A DNA stretch of 64,000 bases from an uncultured Prevotellaceae bacterium (lineage in GTDB: Bacteria > Bacteroidota > Bacteroidia > Bacteroidales > Muribaculaceae): the NCBI GenBank assembly GCA_947169265.1, contig CAMVPC010000009.1:1-64000 (forward strand), read 5' to 3'. Shown here piece after piece: positions 1-10,077 of this stretch. Below the pieces are notes generated by a model. That model saw only the letters and a program-made list of their open reading frames with translations. It had not been told where the DNA came from and made no database searches. The position numbers were made by a program, and so were the translations under genes. Numbering within the stretch: position 1 is the stretch's first letter; the number at the start of each line of letters is the position of its first letter.

Positions 1-55
1 ATAAAAAATTCAAAAACTCGGTTTTTGATTTTGTATTACGCTCGGTTTGCAGTAA
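1..55. repeat. Direct repeat copy 1 (promoter-like module)
   Basis: About 55 bp starting ataaaaaattcaaaaactcg recurs at 95-149. This copy contains TTTG at 30-33, a 19-bp spacer and TAACGTTG at 53-60, which is a Bacteroidetes -33/-7 promoter pair with one mismatch in the -7 box. Between the copies lies an inverted repeat (ttgccg at 58-63 with cggcaa at 90-95, and an inner gccgc/gcggc stem). The module may continue left of the window. Confidence 0.8.
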
Positions 56-94
56 CGTTGCCGCTACGCGGCGAAATTACGCGGCACCTCGGCA

Positions 95-149
95 ATAAAA
101 AATTCAAAAACTCGGTTTTTGATTTTGTATTACGCTCGGTTTGCAGTAA
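95..149. repeat. Direct repeat copy 2 (carries the tamB promoter)
   Basis: Second copy of the 55-bp direct repeat, 94 bp from the first. Sequence divergence begins just at the -7 box, so this copy has TAATTTTG where copy 1 has TAACGTTG. Confidence 0.8.
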
Positions 150-154
150 TTTTG
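124..154 (+). promoter_or_regulatory. Promoter of tamB
   Basis: TTTG at 124-127, 19-bp spacer and TAATTTTG at 147-154 match the known Bacteroidetes primary promoter (TTTG / TAnnTTTG). The predicted transcript start is about 15-20 bases before the ATG at 176, which also argues against the track's start at 119. Confidence 0.75.
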
Positions 155-175
155 TCGGTTAAATGTAAAACAGCA

Positions 176-3100
176 ATGGGCAAGGCGCTGAAAAAGACTT
201 ATAATGTGCTACGGAGCGTGGTCGTTACCGCGCTGGTACTCATCGTGGTGCTTTTCGTGGGCCTGTACCTGCTGCTGTCGACACCCGCCGTACAGAACAA
301 GATCAAACAAGTAGGCGAGAAAGAGCTGAGCGAGTTCCTCGGCACCCGTGTGAGCATTGACGAAATATCGTTTGAGCCTTTCAACGAGCTCACGCTGGGC
401 CATGTCAACATCCCCGACCAGCAGGGCGACTCGTTGCTGCACGTCGAGCGGCTGGGAGCCGGACTGAGCATCTATGACCTGCTTGTGAACCGCAAGATAG
501 TCATCACCTACGGCGAAATTATCGGCCTTCACGGCCGCGTGACGCGCCCCGACAAGGACAGCCCCACCAACCTGCAATTCATCATCGACGCGTTGAAGCC
601 CAAAGAAGGACAGCCGCCCAAGCCGTTCGACCTGAAAATCAACAACATCATCATCCGCAAGAGCGACCTCACCTACGACGTGCTCAACGAGCCGCGACGC
701 GGCGACCGCTTCGACCCCAACCACATCGCCATCAACAACCTGCGCGCCGACCTGCAGTTGCCGCGCCTCAAGAACAACGACTTTGTGATTGACGTCAAGC
801 GACTCTCGTTCGACGAGCAGGCCGGCCTCATGCTCAACAACCTGGCCACACGCGTGGCCATTAACGACACCGTCACCACCGTGAGCGACCTGCACATTGA
901 GCTGCCGGGCTCGCTCATCCACCCCGACGATATCACGCTGCGCTACGCGTCGCTCAAAACCATGGGGCAAGACTTGAAGCGGGCTCAACACCAAGTGCGC
1001 GTTTCGGGCAGCTACATCACGCCCGCCGACTTGCGGTGCTTTGTGCCCCAGTTGGCCGCTTTCGACGAGAAAGTGGACCTCACGCTGGCCGCCGACGGCA
1101 CGCTCGACCACCTCCACGTGCCTGTGCTCTCGCTCAGCAAGCAGGATGGCGGCCTCGAGCTCACGGTGAACGGCACCTTCGACAACCTCAACGACGCCGC
1201 CGCCATGGCCATCGACGTGCCTTATGTCAAAGTGAAAGCCTCGCACGACGTGACGGCGCGCGTCATGTCTTTGCTGCCCGCGCTCTCCCCGCAAGCGGCC
1301 GGCATCGTGACGCGCTGCGGCGACATCTCGCTCGACGGCTCGGTGGCCGGCACACCGTCGCGCCTCGACTTTGCCGGCGAGGTGAATACCGCGCTGGGCG
1401 AAGTGACCGTGAGCGGAGGACACTTCGCGCGCAATGCCGACACCCGACACTTCGCCGGACACGTCACCACGCCCGGACTACAGCTGGGCGCCCTGCTGGC
1501 CAAAGAAGACCTGCTCGGCTCGGTGGCGCTCGATGCCACCGTCGACGCCACAATAGCCGGCAACAAGGTCAACGGCACCTTCGACGGACACGTGGACCAC
1601 GTCGACTTCAAGGGTTACCGCTACCACGACCTCACCGCCAACGTCACCGCCAACCAAAACCACTACGACGGACACGTCACCCTCAACGACCCAAACGGCA
1701 AAATCGACATCGCGGGCGAAGCGCTACTCGCCGGTGCCGCCACCATCATCGACGCCACCGTGCAGGCCGGCGGCGTGCATCTGGCAACCCTGCTGCGGCG
1801 CCCCACCCCCATCGAGGGCATCACCACGCTCAACGCCGAAGCCCACCTGCGCGGCAACAACCTGCACAACCTGCGCGGCGACGTCAACATCCACAACCTT
1901 ACCATGCTCGACAAGCACAACGAGCCTATCGAGCTTAACGACATCGCGCTGAGCGCCACCGACCACAACGTGTCGCTGCAATCGGCCTTCCTGCACGGCG
2001 ACATCGAGGGTGACTACGACTTCGCCACACTGCCCACGGCTGTCAACAACCTGCTCGCAGCCTCGTTCCCCGCGATGTTCACCCACAAGACAGGCGGCGG
2101 CACGAACGACTTCGACTTCAATTTCACCATCGAGCCGCGCGACGAATGGCAAGAACGCCTCAAGCTGCCCGTCAAGTTGGTTTATAGGGCCACGCTCGAC
2201 GGCCATCTCAACGAACGCGACGGCAGCATGACGGCCCACCTCAACGTGCCTTACCTGCAACAAGGCAACAAAATCATAGACGCCACCACCATCACGCTCA
2301 CCAAAGAGGGCAACAACCGGCCCATCGAGGCCGGCGTGGCTACCCACATTCCCATGAAAAGTGGCAAGCTCACGCTCGCCGTCGACGCTCAAGGACACGA
2401 CAACAACATCGACGCCAATCTGGCATGGAAAGTGGCACGCGAAAGCGACTACCACGGCAACATCAACGTCACCGCGACACTGAGGCGCGCCCTCGACCGC
2501 AAGCTCACCGCCGATATCGACATCAATCCCGCCGAGCTCGTTTTCAACGACACCGCCTGGCATGTGAACGGCGGACACATCACCTACGACCATAACGCTA
2601 TCGCCGTGAGCGGACTCAACGCGTCGTGCGACAAGCAATTCATCAACATACACGGCAACGTGTCGAGCGACCCCGACGACGAGCTCGAAGTGTCGCTCAA
2701 CGACATAAGCCTCGACTACATCTTCAACACGCTGCAAATCAACCACGTCACCTTTGGCGGACGAGCCACCGGCACTTTCACCCTCGCCGGACTGTTCTCG
2801 AAACAACCGCGACTCATGACGCCCAACCTACACGTCAACGACATGTACTACAACGGCGCGCTCATGGGCGATGCCGACATCGAAAGCCACTGGGACAACG
2901 ACAACAAGGCCGTGGTGCTCAACTGCGACCTGCTGCAGCGAAACGGCGAACACACCAACATAGGCGGTAGCATTTTCACCGCCGCAGACTCGCTTTACCT
3001 CACATTCGACGCGCGCCGGGCCAACGTCAAGTTCATGAAGCCCTTCATGGCCGCCTTCACCAGCGATGTCGACGGCGAGGTGAGCGGCCACGCCGTACTC

Positions 3101-4741
3101 TTCGGCAACTTCAAGACCATCGACCTGATGGGCGATATCTATGCCCACGACCTAAAGATGAAAATCGACTACACCAACTGCTACTATACTTGCAGCGACT
3201 CGATTCACATCGTGCCCGGATACATCGCCATCGACAACGTGACGCTGCACGACCGCGACGGCCACGAGGCACGGCTCAATGGCTTCCTGCGCCACAACGC
3301 CTTCCACGACCCGGTGTTCAACTTCACCGTTACCGAAGCACGCGACCTGCTGTGCTACGACATCAACGAGGGCATGAACCCCGACTGGTATGGCACCATC
3401 TACGGCAACGGCAGCGCCATCATCAGCGGCGAGCCGGGACTGGTGAAGATTTCGGTCAATATGCAAACCGCCCAGCGAAGCAAGTTCACCTTCGTGCTGA
3501 GCGACACCAAGGAGGCCGGCGAATATAACTTCGTCACCTTCCGCGACCGCGACAAGCTCAATGCGCCCGAGCCGCCATTGACGGCACAGGAAATCGACAC
3601 CGTGCCCGACATTGTCAAGCTACTCACCCAACGCATTGAGCAGCAAACCCAATCGGCGCCGTCGGTTGTCGATGTCGACCTCCAAGTCGACATCACCCCC
3701 GAAGCGCAGCTCGTACTCGTCATGGACCCTGTGGGTGGCGACAAAATCCGCGCCAACGGCAACGGCAACCTGCGGCTCAACTACAACAGCACCAACGAGG
3801 AATTTGAGATGTTCGGACGCTATGTCCTCACCAAGGGCAACTATAACTTCACGCTGCAAGACATTATCATCAAGGACTTCACCATCCGCGAGGGAAGCGC
3901 CATCAGCTTCAACGGCGACCCATACAACGCGCTGCTCGACATCGAAGCCATCTACTCGCTCAACGCCAACATCCGCGACCTTGACGAATCGTTTGCCACC
4001 GACCGCGACATCAACCGCACCACGGTACCTGTCCACGCACTGCTGCGCATCAAGGGCGACCTCAGCGAGCCCGAGCTCTCCTTCGACCTTGAGTTCCCCA
4101 CCCTCACCACCGAGGCTTACCGCAAAGTGAAGAGCGTCATCAGCACCGACGACATGATGAACCGCCAAATCATCTACCTGCTGGCACTTAATCGCTTCTA
4201 CACACCCGATTACATGAACAGCAGCGCCTCGACCGGCAACGAATTCAGCTCGGTAGCCTCTTCCACCATCTCGTCGCAGCTATCGAGCATGCTGGGCCAG
4301 CTGAGCGACAACTGGACCATCGCGCCCAACTTCCGCTCCGACCGCGGCGACTTTAGCGACGTCGAAGTCGACGTGGCTCTGTCGAGCCAACTGCTCAACA
4401 ACCGGCTCATCCTCAACGGCAACATCGGCTACCGCGACAACACCTACAACCCGCGCAACAGCAACTTCATCGGCGACTTTGACCTTGAGTACCTACTCAA
4501 CCGGCAAGGCTCCATACGCCTTAAGGCTTACAACCATTTCAACGACCAGAGCTACTACTATGGTCGAAACGCCATGACCACCCAGGGCGTGGGCATCGTT
4601 TTCAAGCACGACTTCGACAACCTGCTGCAGTTCCGCAAGCGCAAAGAGAAGACCGACACCATCCCCGCCGCTCCCGCCGACAGCCTGCCGGCCACACCCC
4701 GCGACAGCATCGCCCTGCCCGGCGACCCCAACCGTCCCTGA
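176..4741 (+). CDS. tamB: Translocation and assembly module protein TamB (AsmA/DUF490 family)
   Basis: A 1521-aa envelope protein. TamB-family proteins are anchored in the inner membrane and span the periplasm as a lipid-conducting beta-groove; they are linked to outer-membrane protein and phospholipid homeostasis. Seen here: one N-terminal membrane segment (about residues 12-35) after a basic start, then more than 1000 residues of repetitive beta-rich sequence with AsmA-like phrases, then a C-terminal TamB domain (about 1150-1490) with the typical pattern of beta strands ending in an 'RLKAYN' stretch. The C-terminal 30 residues are Pro/Ala/Asp rich. I chose ATG 176 because the upstream promoter overlaps the track's start at 119. 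No tamA/BAM gene is visible beside it. Confidence 0.85.
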   Translation: MGKALKKTYNVLRSVVVTALVLIVVLFVGLYLLLSTPAVQNKIKQVGEKELSEFLGTRVSIDEISFEPFNELTLGHVNIPDQQGDSLLHVERLGAGLSIYDLLVNRKIVITYGEIIGLHGRVTRPDKDSPTNLQFIIDALKPKEGQPPKPFDLKINNIIIRKSDLTYDVLNEPRRGDRFDPNHIAINNLRADLQLPRLKNNDFVIDVKRLSFDEQAGLMLNNLATRVAINDTVTTVSDLHIELPGSLIHPDDITLRYASLKTMGQDLKRAQHQVRVSGSYITPADLRCFVPQLAAFDEKVDLTLAADGTLDHLHVPVLSLSKQDGGLELTVNGTFDNLNDAAAMAIDVPYVKVKASHDVTARVMSLLPALSPQAAGIVTRCGDISLDGSVAGTPSRLDFAGEVNTALGEVTVSGGHFARNADTRHFAGHVTTPGLQLGALLAKEDLLGSVALDATVDATIAGNKVNGTFDGHVDHVDFKGYRYHDLTANVTANQNHYDGHVTLNDPNGKIDIAGEALLAGAATIIDATVQAGGVHLATLLRRPTPIEGITTLNAEAHLRGNNLHNLRGDVNIHNLTMLDKHNEPIELNDIALSATDHNVSLQSAFLHGDIEGDYDFATLPTAVNNLLAASFPAMFTHKTGGGTNDFDFNFTIEPRDEWQERLKLPVKLVYRATLDGHLNERDGSMTAHLNVPYLQQGNKIIDATTITLTKEGNNRPIEAGVATHIPMKSGKLTLAVDAQGHDNNIDANLAWKVARESDYHGNINVTATLRRALDRKLTADIDINPAELVFNDTAWHVNGGHITYDHNAIAVSGLNASCDKQFINIHGNVSSDPDDELEVSLNDISLDYIFNTLQINHVTFGGRATGTFTLAGLFSKQPRLMTPNLHVNDMYYNGALMGDADIESHWDNDNKAVVLNCDLLQRNGEHTNIGGSIFTAADSLYLTFDARRANVKFMKPFMAAFTSDVDGEVSGHAVLFGNFKTIDLMGDIYAHDLKMKIDYTNCYYTCSDSIHIVPGYIAIDNVTLHDRDGHEARLNGFLRHNAFHDPVFNFTVTEARDLLCYDINEGMNPDWYGTIYGNGSAIISGEPGLVKISVNMQTAQRSKFTFVLSDTKEAGEYNFVTFRDRDKLNAPEPPLTAQEIDTVPDIVKLLTQRIEQQTQSAPSVVDVDLQVDITPEAQLVLVMDPVGGDKIRANGNGNLRLNYNSTNEEFEMFGRYVLTKGNYNFTLQDIIIKDFTIREGSAISFNGDPYNALLDIEAIYSLNANIRDLDESFATDRDINRTTVPVHALLRIKGDLSEPELSFDLEFPTLTTEAYRKVKSVISTDDMMNRQIIYLLALNRFYTPDYMNSSASTGNEFSSVASSTISSQLSSMLGQLSDNWTIAPNFRSDRGDFSDVEVDVALSSQLLNNRLILNGNIGYRDNTYNPRNSNFIGDFDLEYLLNRQGSIRLKAYNHFNDQSYYYGRNAMTTQGVGIVFKHDFDNLLQFRKRKEKTDTIPAAPADSLPATPRDSIALPGDPNRP

Positions 4742-4879
4742 GCCTGGTCTTCTCCACATCCACTATAGGCGGGAACACGACACTTTGAACAGGAAAATCC
4801 AAACAATCTTTCCCTAAGCCTCAATTATTTTCAAAATCGGAGATTTAATTAATTTTAAAAACAACCCTGACAACAAGGA

Positions 4880-4935
4880 CAACCTCAGTCAGAACTCAAC
4901 GCTCATTGCTCACTGCTCAAAGCTCAAAGCTCATT
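4880..4935. repeat. Short degenerate tandem repeat (gctcaNN units)
   Basis: A run of 7-base units of the type gctcatt, gctcact, gctcaaa lies between tamB and the cotH stop codon. It is short and imperfect and may be replication slippage. No promoter or terminator hairpin is obvious in 4742-4930. Confidence 0.5.
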
Positions 4936-6409
4936 GGAGCAACAGGTTGTAGAGCGCGGTCACGTCGCTGCCGCTCACCACGCCGTCGCCGTTCACGTCG
5001 GGTTCACCGACTGGCATAGTTTTATCGAGCAACAAGCCGTAGAGGGCTGTCACGTCGCTGCCATTCACCATGCCATCGCCGTTCACGTCGCCCGGCTCTA
5101 TTCGCCCCCACTGCGTGTCGAGCCAGTTGACTTTCTTTGTAATAATGTCCTTGACTACGATGTAGTGGTTGTGCAAGGGGGCGGTGATGCCGTATTCGGG
5201 CCAACGCTTGCGGTCTTGATTGAGGGCGTCGGTGATAAGCGACTCCTGCTCGTCAAAGACATTGAACAGGTCGGCCCATATTTCCGCCTTGAACTCGCGC
5301 CACACTTGGCGGACCCGCGACTGGAAGACCTCGAACTTGGCCAGGTCGCCTATCCATCGCTGGACCGAGTAAGACGGCGTGTTCTCGTAGATGAATGACT
5401 CATAATCAATACGCCAGTGGCACGCGCTGCTGCCGAAGTCCCACACCGGCCCGAACACGATTTTCGAGTCCGCCCCGCGGTCTTTGTGCCAGTAGCAACT
5501 GCCGCTGAAGCTCTCGCCGTTGTCCATGATTTCCTGAAGTACGTAGAAACGGACCAGCGCGTCAAGGTCGATTAACTCGGTGAAGGCGGTGCTCGTAGGC
5601 TCCTCGCCGTAGATGGCGTTGTCAACGGCCGTCAGCAGGCCCACCAGGTAGTCGTGCTGCTCGGCCGACAGCACCTCGGGCGAGTGGTACGTGATGCGCA
5701 TGTTGCCGCCGTGGCCGTGGTCGGGAAACAGCAGTTGGGAGGCGTCCTCATAGTTGTCTATCTCGATGAGCCAGCCGCCGGTGACCGCCTCAGGGTCGGT
5801 CTCTCCGTCGGCCTGCTCAACGATGTTGACGCGGTCGGCGTCCACACGGATGTTCTCGCACAGGTAATAAAGACCGCGGTAGTCGCCGTTAATCACCAGC
5901 TCAATGGGTTTCATGGTGGGCGTCCACGCCATTCCCAGACGGCGGCTCAGCTCGAAACCCAGCAGGTCGAAACGGCACTGTACCTCCTGCGCGTTGGCCA
6001 GCAGCACAAAATGCTTGCTTTTCTTCATCCCCAGCAGCGACGCCTTCTTGTCAAGTTTCAGGCGGAATGGCTTCTTAATCTCTTTCCACGTGGCGTTGCC
6101 GCGGCCCCTGATTTGAAGCGCAAGCGGAGACTCGGCACTGCCTATGCTCTCGTAGCCTTCAAGCCCCATCGCGTCCAGGTAATAACTGCCCCGCAGATAC
6201 TCCTCCTTCGAGGTGATGTCCACGCCGTTCTCGGTATTGACATACAATACCGGCAGCGTCCCCGAAATCCACTCCGACGCCGCATGCACCACGACGGTGT
6301 CGCTGTCGGAGGGTTCGCCCTGCGCCACCGGAACCGCCGCATTCAATTTCAGGGACCACATCGCCATCAACGGCAACATGAATAATGATAACGATACTAT
6401 TTTCTTCAT
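4931..6409 (-). CDS. Secreted CotH-family protein with C-terminal dockerin-like doublet
   Basis: A 492-aa exported protein. The start at MKKIVSLSLF (ATG 6409) gives a signal peptide ending near LNAA; the track's longer start has no such logic. CotH motifs are visible: GRGNATW followed by KKPFRLKL, and PVWDFGSS. CotH proteins are atypical protein kinases of spore coats and are also common as secreted proteins of gut bacteria, where the substrate is usually unknown. Residues about 440-492 are two EF-hand-like loops of the form DVNGDGxVxGSDVTALY, ending in LLLQ. A -7 box lies 45 bases upstream. The gene is convergent with tamB. Kinase activity is inferred, not shown. Confidence 0.8.
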   Translation of the reverse strand: MKKIVSLSLFMLPLMAMWSLKLNAAVPVAQGEPSDSDTVVVHAASEWISGTLPVLYVNTENGVDITSKEEYLRGSYYLDAMGLEGYESIGSAESPLALQIRGRGNATWKEIKKPFRLKLDKKASLLGMKKSKHFVLLANAQEVQCRFDLLGFELSRRLGMAWTPTMKPIELVINGDYRGLYYLCENIRVDADRVNIVEQADGETDPEAVTGGWLIEIDNYEDASQLLFPDHGHGGNMRITYHSPEVLSAEQHDYLVGLLTAVDNAIYGEEPTSTAFTELIDLDALVRFYVLQEIMDNGESFSGSCYWHKDRGADSKIVFGPVWDFGSSACHWRIDYESFIYENTPSYSVQRWIGDLAKFEVFQSRVRQVWREFKAEIWADLFNVFDEQESLITDALNQDRKRWPEYGITAPLHNHYIVVKDIITKKVNWLDTQWGRIEPGDVNGDGMVNGSDVTALYGLLLDKTMPVGEPDVNGDGVVSGSDVTALYNLLLQ

Positions 6410-6453
6410 TCTGCTTTTATGTTTTATATATGATATCAATCTCAATTATTGTG

Positions 6454-6461
6454 CAAATATA
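6454..6461 (-). promoter_or_regulatory. -7 box upstream of the CotH gene
   Basis: On the minus strand TATATTTG matches TAnnTTTG, giving a leader of about 37 bases before ATG 6409. I see no good TTTG at the expected -33 spacing, so only the -7 element is claimed. Confidence 0.45.
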
Positions 6462-6834
6462 CAAAAAATTATTGAATTATTATTATGTGGAAGATTCTTG
6501 CAAATACTATTTTCAAATACAGCACAAAAAAAGCGACCAGCACCGCTCCATCACAATCACCCAGGCCATCATCCCATTTCAGACGATTAGCAAAGCCTGA
6601 TGTAAAGAAATAGCCTCTGAAACGTCCTTTTCATGCTCCCCGACGTAAGCCAAATGTAAAGCAATGTAAACCGTTCGTTTTTCTGGCTCATTTTCTCCAA
6701 ATCCATCTAACTCATTGTAAACAAACGTCTTTCGGCTCAGTGGTGCCGTTCTCTCATTCTACCACTTCGTTTTACGCCCCATATTGGTATTATCCGCCGA
6801 GCGGATCCCATCGCAGGGTCGCGAACTTAATATT

Positions 6835-6867
6835 GAAAGGAGAATTTCTTGTGGAAATTCTCCTTTC
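6835..6867. terminator. Hairpin terminator downstream of nuoN
   Basis: A perfect 13-bp stem (gaaaggagaattt / aaattctcctttc) with a 7-base loop, followed on the plus strand by taatgttattttt. It lies about 130 bases past the nuoN stop, so it could end the nuo-atp transcript on the minus strand. The T-rich side is on the plus strand, so its direction is uncertain. Confidence 0.6.
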
Positions 6868-6993
6868 TAATGTTATTTTTCAGGATACGAAAGGGTTCCT
6901 TCCGCATAGATTAAGGTTAAGTTAAGCAATCCAAAAACACATATTAAAAAAACACTTTAAAATTATCAATTATGAATGAATTTATTGTCGGTA

Positions 6994-8460
6994 TCAAATC
7001 ATCATGAACAAGTTGGGCGATTCCTCCACAAGCGTGACAATCGATGTGTAGACACAGCTTGCGAGACCCACAAAGATAATGCCTGCCACGCAAATCACCA
7101 TGGCCGCGCGCTCGGTCCAGTGACTCTTGAAGCGCTCAATGGCACATTCGTCCTGACGAATGAACATAGCCTTGACCACGAGCAGGTAGTAGTAGAGCGA
7201 GATGATGGTGTTGACCAACGCGATGAACACCAACACATAGATGGCCACACTGCCCGTGCTGGCGGCTCCCACAAAGATGAAGAACTTGCTGAAGAATCCC
7301 GCGAAAGGAGGAATACCGCCCAGCGAGAACATGGCGAGCATCATGGTGAAAGCGAGCCACGGATTAGTCTTGAACAGACCATTGTAGTCATCGATGGTAA
7401 CTTTGCCACAATGGTTCTCGATAGCCATCACCACCCCGAAGGCGGCAAGGTTCGAGAAAATATAGACAAGGATATAATACATCATGCTGGCCATGCCCAC
7501 CTGGTTGGCGGCAATGACACCCAGCATGACATAACCGGCCTGCGACACACTCGAGAAAGCGAGGAAACGCTTGAGATTGCGCTGGCGCATGGCAAACAGG
7601 TTACCCACGGTGATAGTGAGCACGATGAGCGCATAGAGCATCCACTGCCACACCTCTTGATAGAGCGTGCCGAACACCTGCACGAGAATCACCATAAAGG
7701 CAAATGCCGCCGAGCCCTTCGAGATAACGCTCAAATAGCCAGTGACGGCCGTGGGGGCGCCTTGATACACATCGGCGGTCCACAAGTGGAAAGGAACGAG
7801 CGAAATCTTGAAGCCCACGCCGGCCATAACAAAGGCCAAGGCCACAATGAGCATCCAGTTGATTCCGTTCACGGCACTGATGCCGAAGGCGAGATTGCTG
7901 AAATAGAGCGAACCACACGCGCCATAGAGCAGTGACAGGCCCATCAGCAGGATAGCCGACGAGAACACGGCTGTCATAACGTATTTGGCAGCGGCCTCGC
8001 GCGACTCGTAGTAACGCTTCTCGAAGGCGGCAAGCGCGGCCAGCGGCAGCGATGCCGTCTCAAGGCCGATGACAAACAAGAGGAAATGACGTGCCGAAAT
8101 CATGAGGAACATGCCCAGCAGCGTGAGCAGGATGAGCTCATAGAACTCGCCGCGACGCACGCTCACGAAGTCGTTGTTAGTCCACTTGACGCTTTGCAAC
8201 AGCACGATAAAGACACCAATGTTGAGAATGTTCTTCATGCCCCAGGTGGCATTGCTGGCCTCAAACATTTCGCCAAAGCATTTGCCGGCAGCGGGCGGTA
8301 AGAAAGCCCAAGCTATATACACGCCGAAGAACACTACCGTCACAAGCGGCAGGGCGCGCTGCGTGGTGCGAGGCATGAAGGTGTCGTAGAGAAACACAAG
8401 CAGGAAAACGGCCAGCAGACCTATTTCTTGCGGCATCATTAAAAACTGTGAATAATCCAT
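6994..8460 (-). CDS. nuoN: NADH-quinone oxidoreductase-like complex I, subunit N
   Basis: A 488-aa antiporter-like membrane subunit of respiratory complex I, forming one of the proton channels of the membrane arm. About 14 membrane segments can be read. The conserved loop LVPFHLWTADVYQGAPTAVT is present, as is typical of NuoN. It is the last gene of the nuo-atp run and is followed by a hairpin. ATG 8460 has no competing upstream start. Confidence 0.95.
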   Translation of the reverse strand: MDYSQFLMMPQEIGLLAVFLLVFLYDTFMPRTTQRALPLVTVVFFGVYIAWAFLPPAAGKCFGEMFEASNATWGMKNILNIGVFIVLLQSVKWTNNDFVSVRRGEFYELILLTLLGMFLMISARHFLLFVIGLETASLPLAALAAFEKRYYESREAAAKYVMTAVFSSAILLMGLSLLYGACGSLYFSNLAFGISAVNGINWMLIVALAFVMAGVGFKISLVPFHLWTADVYQGAPTAVTGYLSVISKGSAAFAFMVILVQVFGTLYQEVWQWMLYALIVLTITVGNLFAMRQRNLKRFLAFSSVSQAGYVMLGVIAANQVGMASMMYYILVYIFSNLAAFGVVMAIENHCGKVTIDDYNGLFKTNPWLAFTMMLAMFSLGGIPPFAGFFSKFFIFVGAASTGSVAIYVLVFIALVNTIISLYYYLLVVKAMFIRQDECAIERFKSHWTERAAMVICVAGIIFVGLASCVYTSIVTLVEESPNLFMMI

Positions 8461-8515
8461 ATAATGCGGTGTATCTTAATTGTCAAAACAAAATGTTGTC
8501 ACTATCGGGTTCCCT

Positions 8516-10036
8516 TTACATTTTCAATGCCTGCAGGGCATCGACAATGGGGTTGAAACTGTCGCGGATAATATCGATGAAGAAATTGGGGAAACAGCCT
8601 ATGGCCACCACGGCGAGAATCAACGTTGCCGTCGAGAGGCGTTCCTCCCAAGTGGCGTCGGTGAGCGAGCGGTGGTGCTCGTCTTGAACCACGCCAAAGA
8701 GCAACTTAGCCACCACACGCAGGATGTAGACCGCAGTGATGACAATCGAGCAGGTGGCCGCCACGGTGAGCACGCGGTGGAACATGTCGGGGTGCTGGAA
8801 CGAGCCGAAGAAGATAGTCATCTCGGCGGCGAAACCGCTCAAGCCCGGCAAGCCCAACGATGCGAGACCGGCAATCACATAGCCCACGCCCAGGTAAGGC
8901 ATGATGTGCATCATGCCGCCCATCTCGCGGATGTCGCGGGTGTGGGTGCGGCCGTAAATCATACCGATAAGGGCGAAGAAGAGCGCTGTCATCAAGCCGT
9001 GCGAGAGCATTTGCAGCACGGCACCGGTCATGGCCGTGTGGTTGAACATCAAAATGGCGAACAGCACCATGCCGCAGTGGCTCACCGACGAATAGGCGTT
9101 GATATACTTAAGGTCGGTCTGCACGCACGCGCTGAAGGCGCCATACACGATGCTGATGCCTGTGAGCAACAGGAATATCCATCCTATCGACTGGGCGGCC
9201 GCAGGCATCAAGAAAATAGCGATGCGGAAGCAGCCGTAACCACCGAGCTTCATCAGCACGCCGGCGTGCAACATCGACACCGCTGTGGGCGCCGAGGCAT
9301 GGCCGTCGGGCGACCAAGTGTGGAACGGGAACATGGCACCCAACACACCAAAGCCGATAAACGTGAGCGGGAAGAGCCACATTTGCCACGACGCGGGGAT
9401 GGCGTTGTTCTTCGCGATTTCAAGAATGTTCATCGTGAGTTGGCCATCGGCGCTGCTGTGGAAATAAATACCGATGATGCCCAGCATGAGGAATGCCGAA
9501 CCGCCCATGAGCATGAGCGTGAGTTTCATCGCGCTGTAGTTCTTGTTGCCGCTACCCCACACACCGATGAGCAGGTACATGGGAATAAGAGCCACCTCAT
9601 AGAACATGAACATCGTGAACAGGTCAATCGAAATGAAGAAGCCGAACACACCGGTCGACAAGAGGAAGAACCACAGGAAGAACTGTTTGGGGAGCGGATT
9701 CATCTTCCACGAGGCAAACACGCCGGCGAAAACGATGAACGCGCTCAGCAGAATCATCACCACGCTCACACCGTCGACACCGAGGGCGAGCTTGACGTTA
9801 AGCGGCTCATACCACATCCACGAACCTGTCAATATCATGTCGGCCTGATTGCCGGCACCACGCTCGCGCAGGAAAATCATCACCAGCCAAATGGCCAGCA
9901 CCATAAGCACCGAAGCACCGGCGACGGCGACAGCCCTGATGGCCTTGATGCCCTTGTTCGACGTCAGGGCAAGCCCCCCGATAGTGAGCAAGGGGACGAT
10001 AACGAAATAAATGAGTATGTTAGAAAAGATTTCCAT
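8516..10036 (-). CDS. nuoM: Complex I subunit M
   Basis: A 506-aa antiporter-like proton-pumping subunit of the membrane arm. It carries the NuoM hallmark FPFHTWSPDGHASAPTAVS with MLHAGVLMKLGGYG, and about 14 membrane segments. It sits between nuoL and nuoN with spacers of 41 and 55 bases, consistent with one transcript. Confidence 0.95.
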   Translation of the reverse strand: MEIFSNILIYFVIVPLLTIGGLALTSNKGIKAIRAVAVAGASVLMVLAIWLVMIFLRERGAGNQADMILTGSWMWYEPLNVKLALGVDGVSVVMILLSAFIVFAGVFASWKMNPLPKQFFLWFFLLSTGVFGFFISIDLFTMFMFYEVALIPMYLLIGVWGSGNKNYSAMKLTLMLMGGSAFLMLGIIGIYFHSSADGQLTMNILEIAKNNAIPASWQMWLFPLTFIGFGVLGAMFPFHTWSPDGHASAPTAVSMLHAGVLMKLGGYGCFRIAIFLMPAAAQSIGWIFLLLTGISIVYGAFSACVQTDLKYINAYSSVSHCGMVLFAILMFNHTAMTGAVLQMLSHGLMTALFFALIGMIYGRTHTRDIREMGGMMHIMPYLGVGYVIAGLASLGLPGLSGFAAEMTIFFGSFQHPDMFHRVLTVAATCSIVITAVYILRVVAKLLFGVVQDEHHRSLTDATWEERLSTATLILAVVAIGCFPNFFIDIIRDSFNPIVDALQALKM

Positions 10037-10077
10037 AATAGTCGGGTTACATTTAATTCATCGGTTGCTCAATGGGG

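Larger units (their letters stand above)
6410..6993. other. 584-bp AT-rich spacer between CotH and the nuo block
   Basis: Holds the CotH -7 box and one hairpin terminator (6835-6867). Otherwise I see no credible gene. Short ORFs listed here lack coding character and do not resemble any family I know. Confidence 0.6.

Noticed and set aside
209-1462. 417-aa minus-strand ORF inside tamB
   Set aside because: Antisense shadow of a GC-rich gene; His/Val/Arg-rich composition and no family resemblance. The plus-strand frame encodes TamB.
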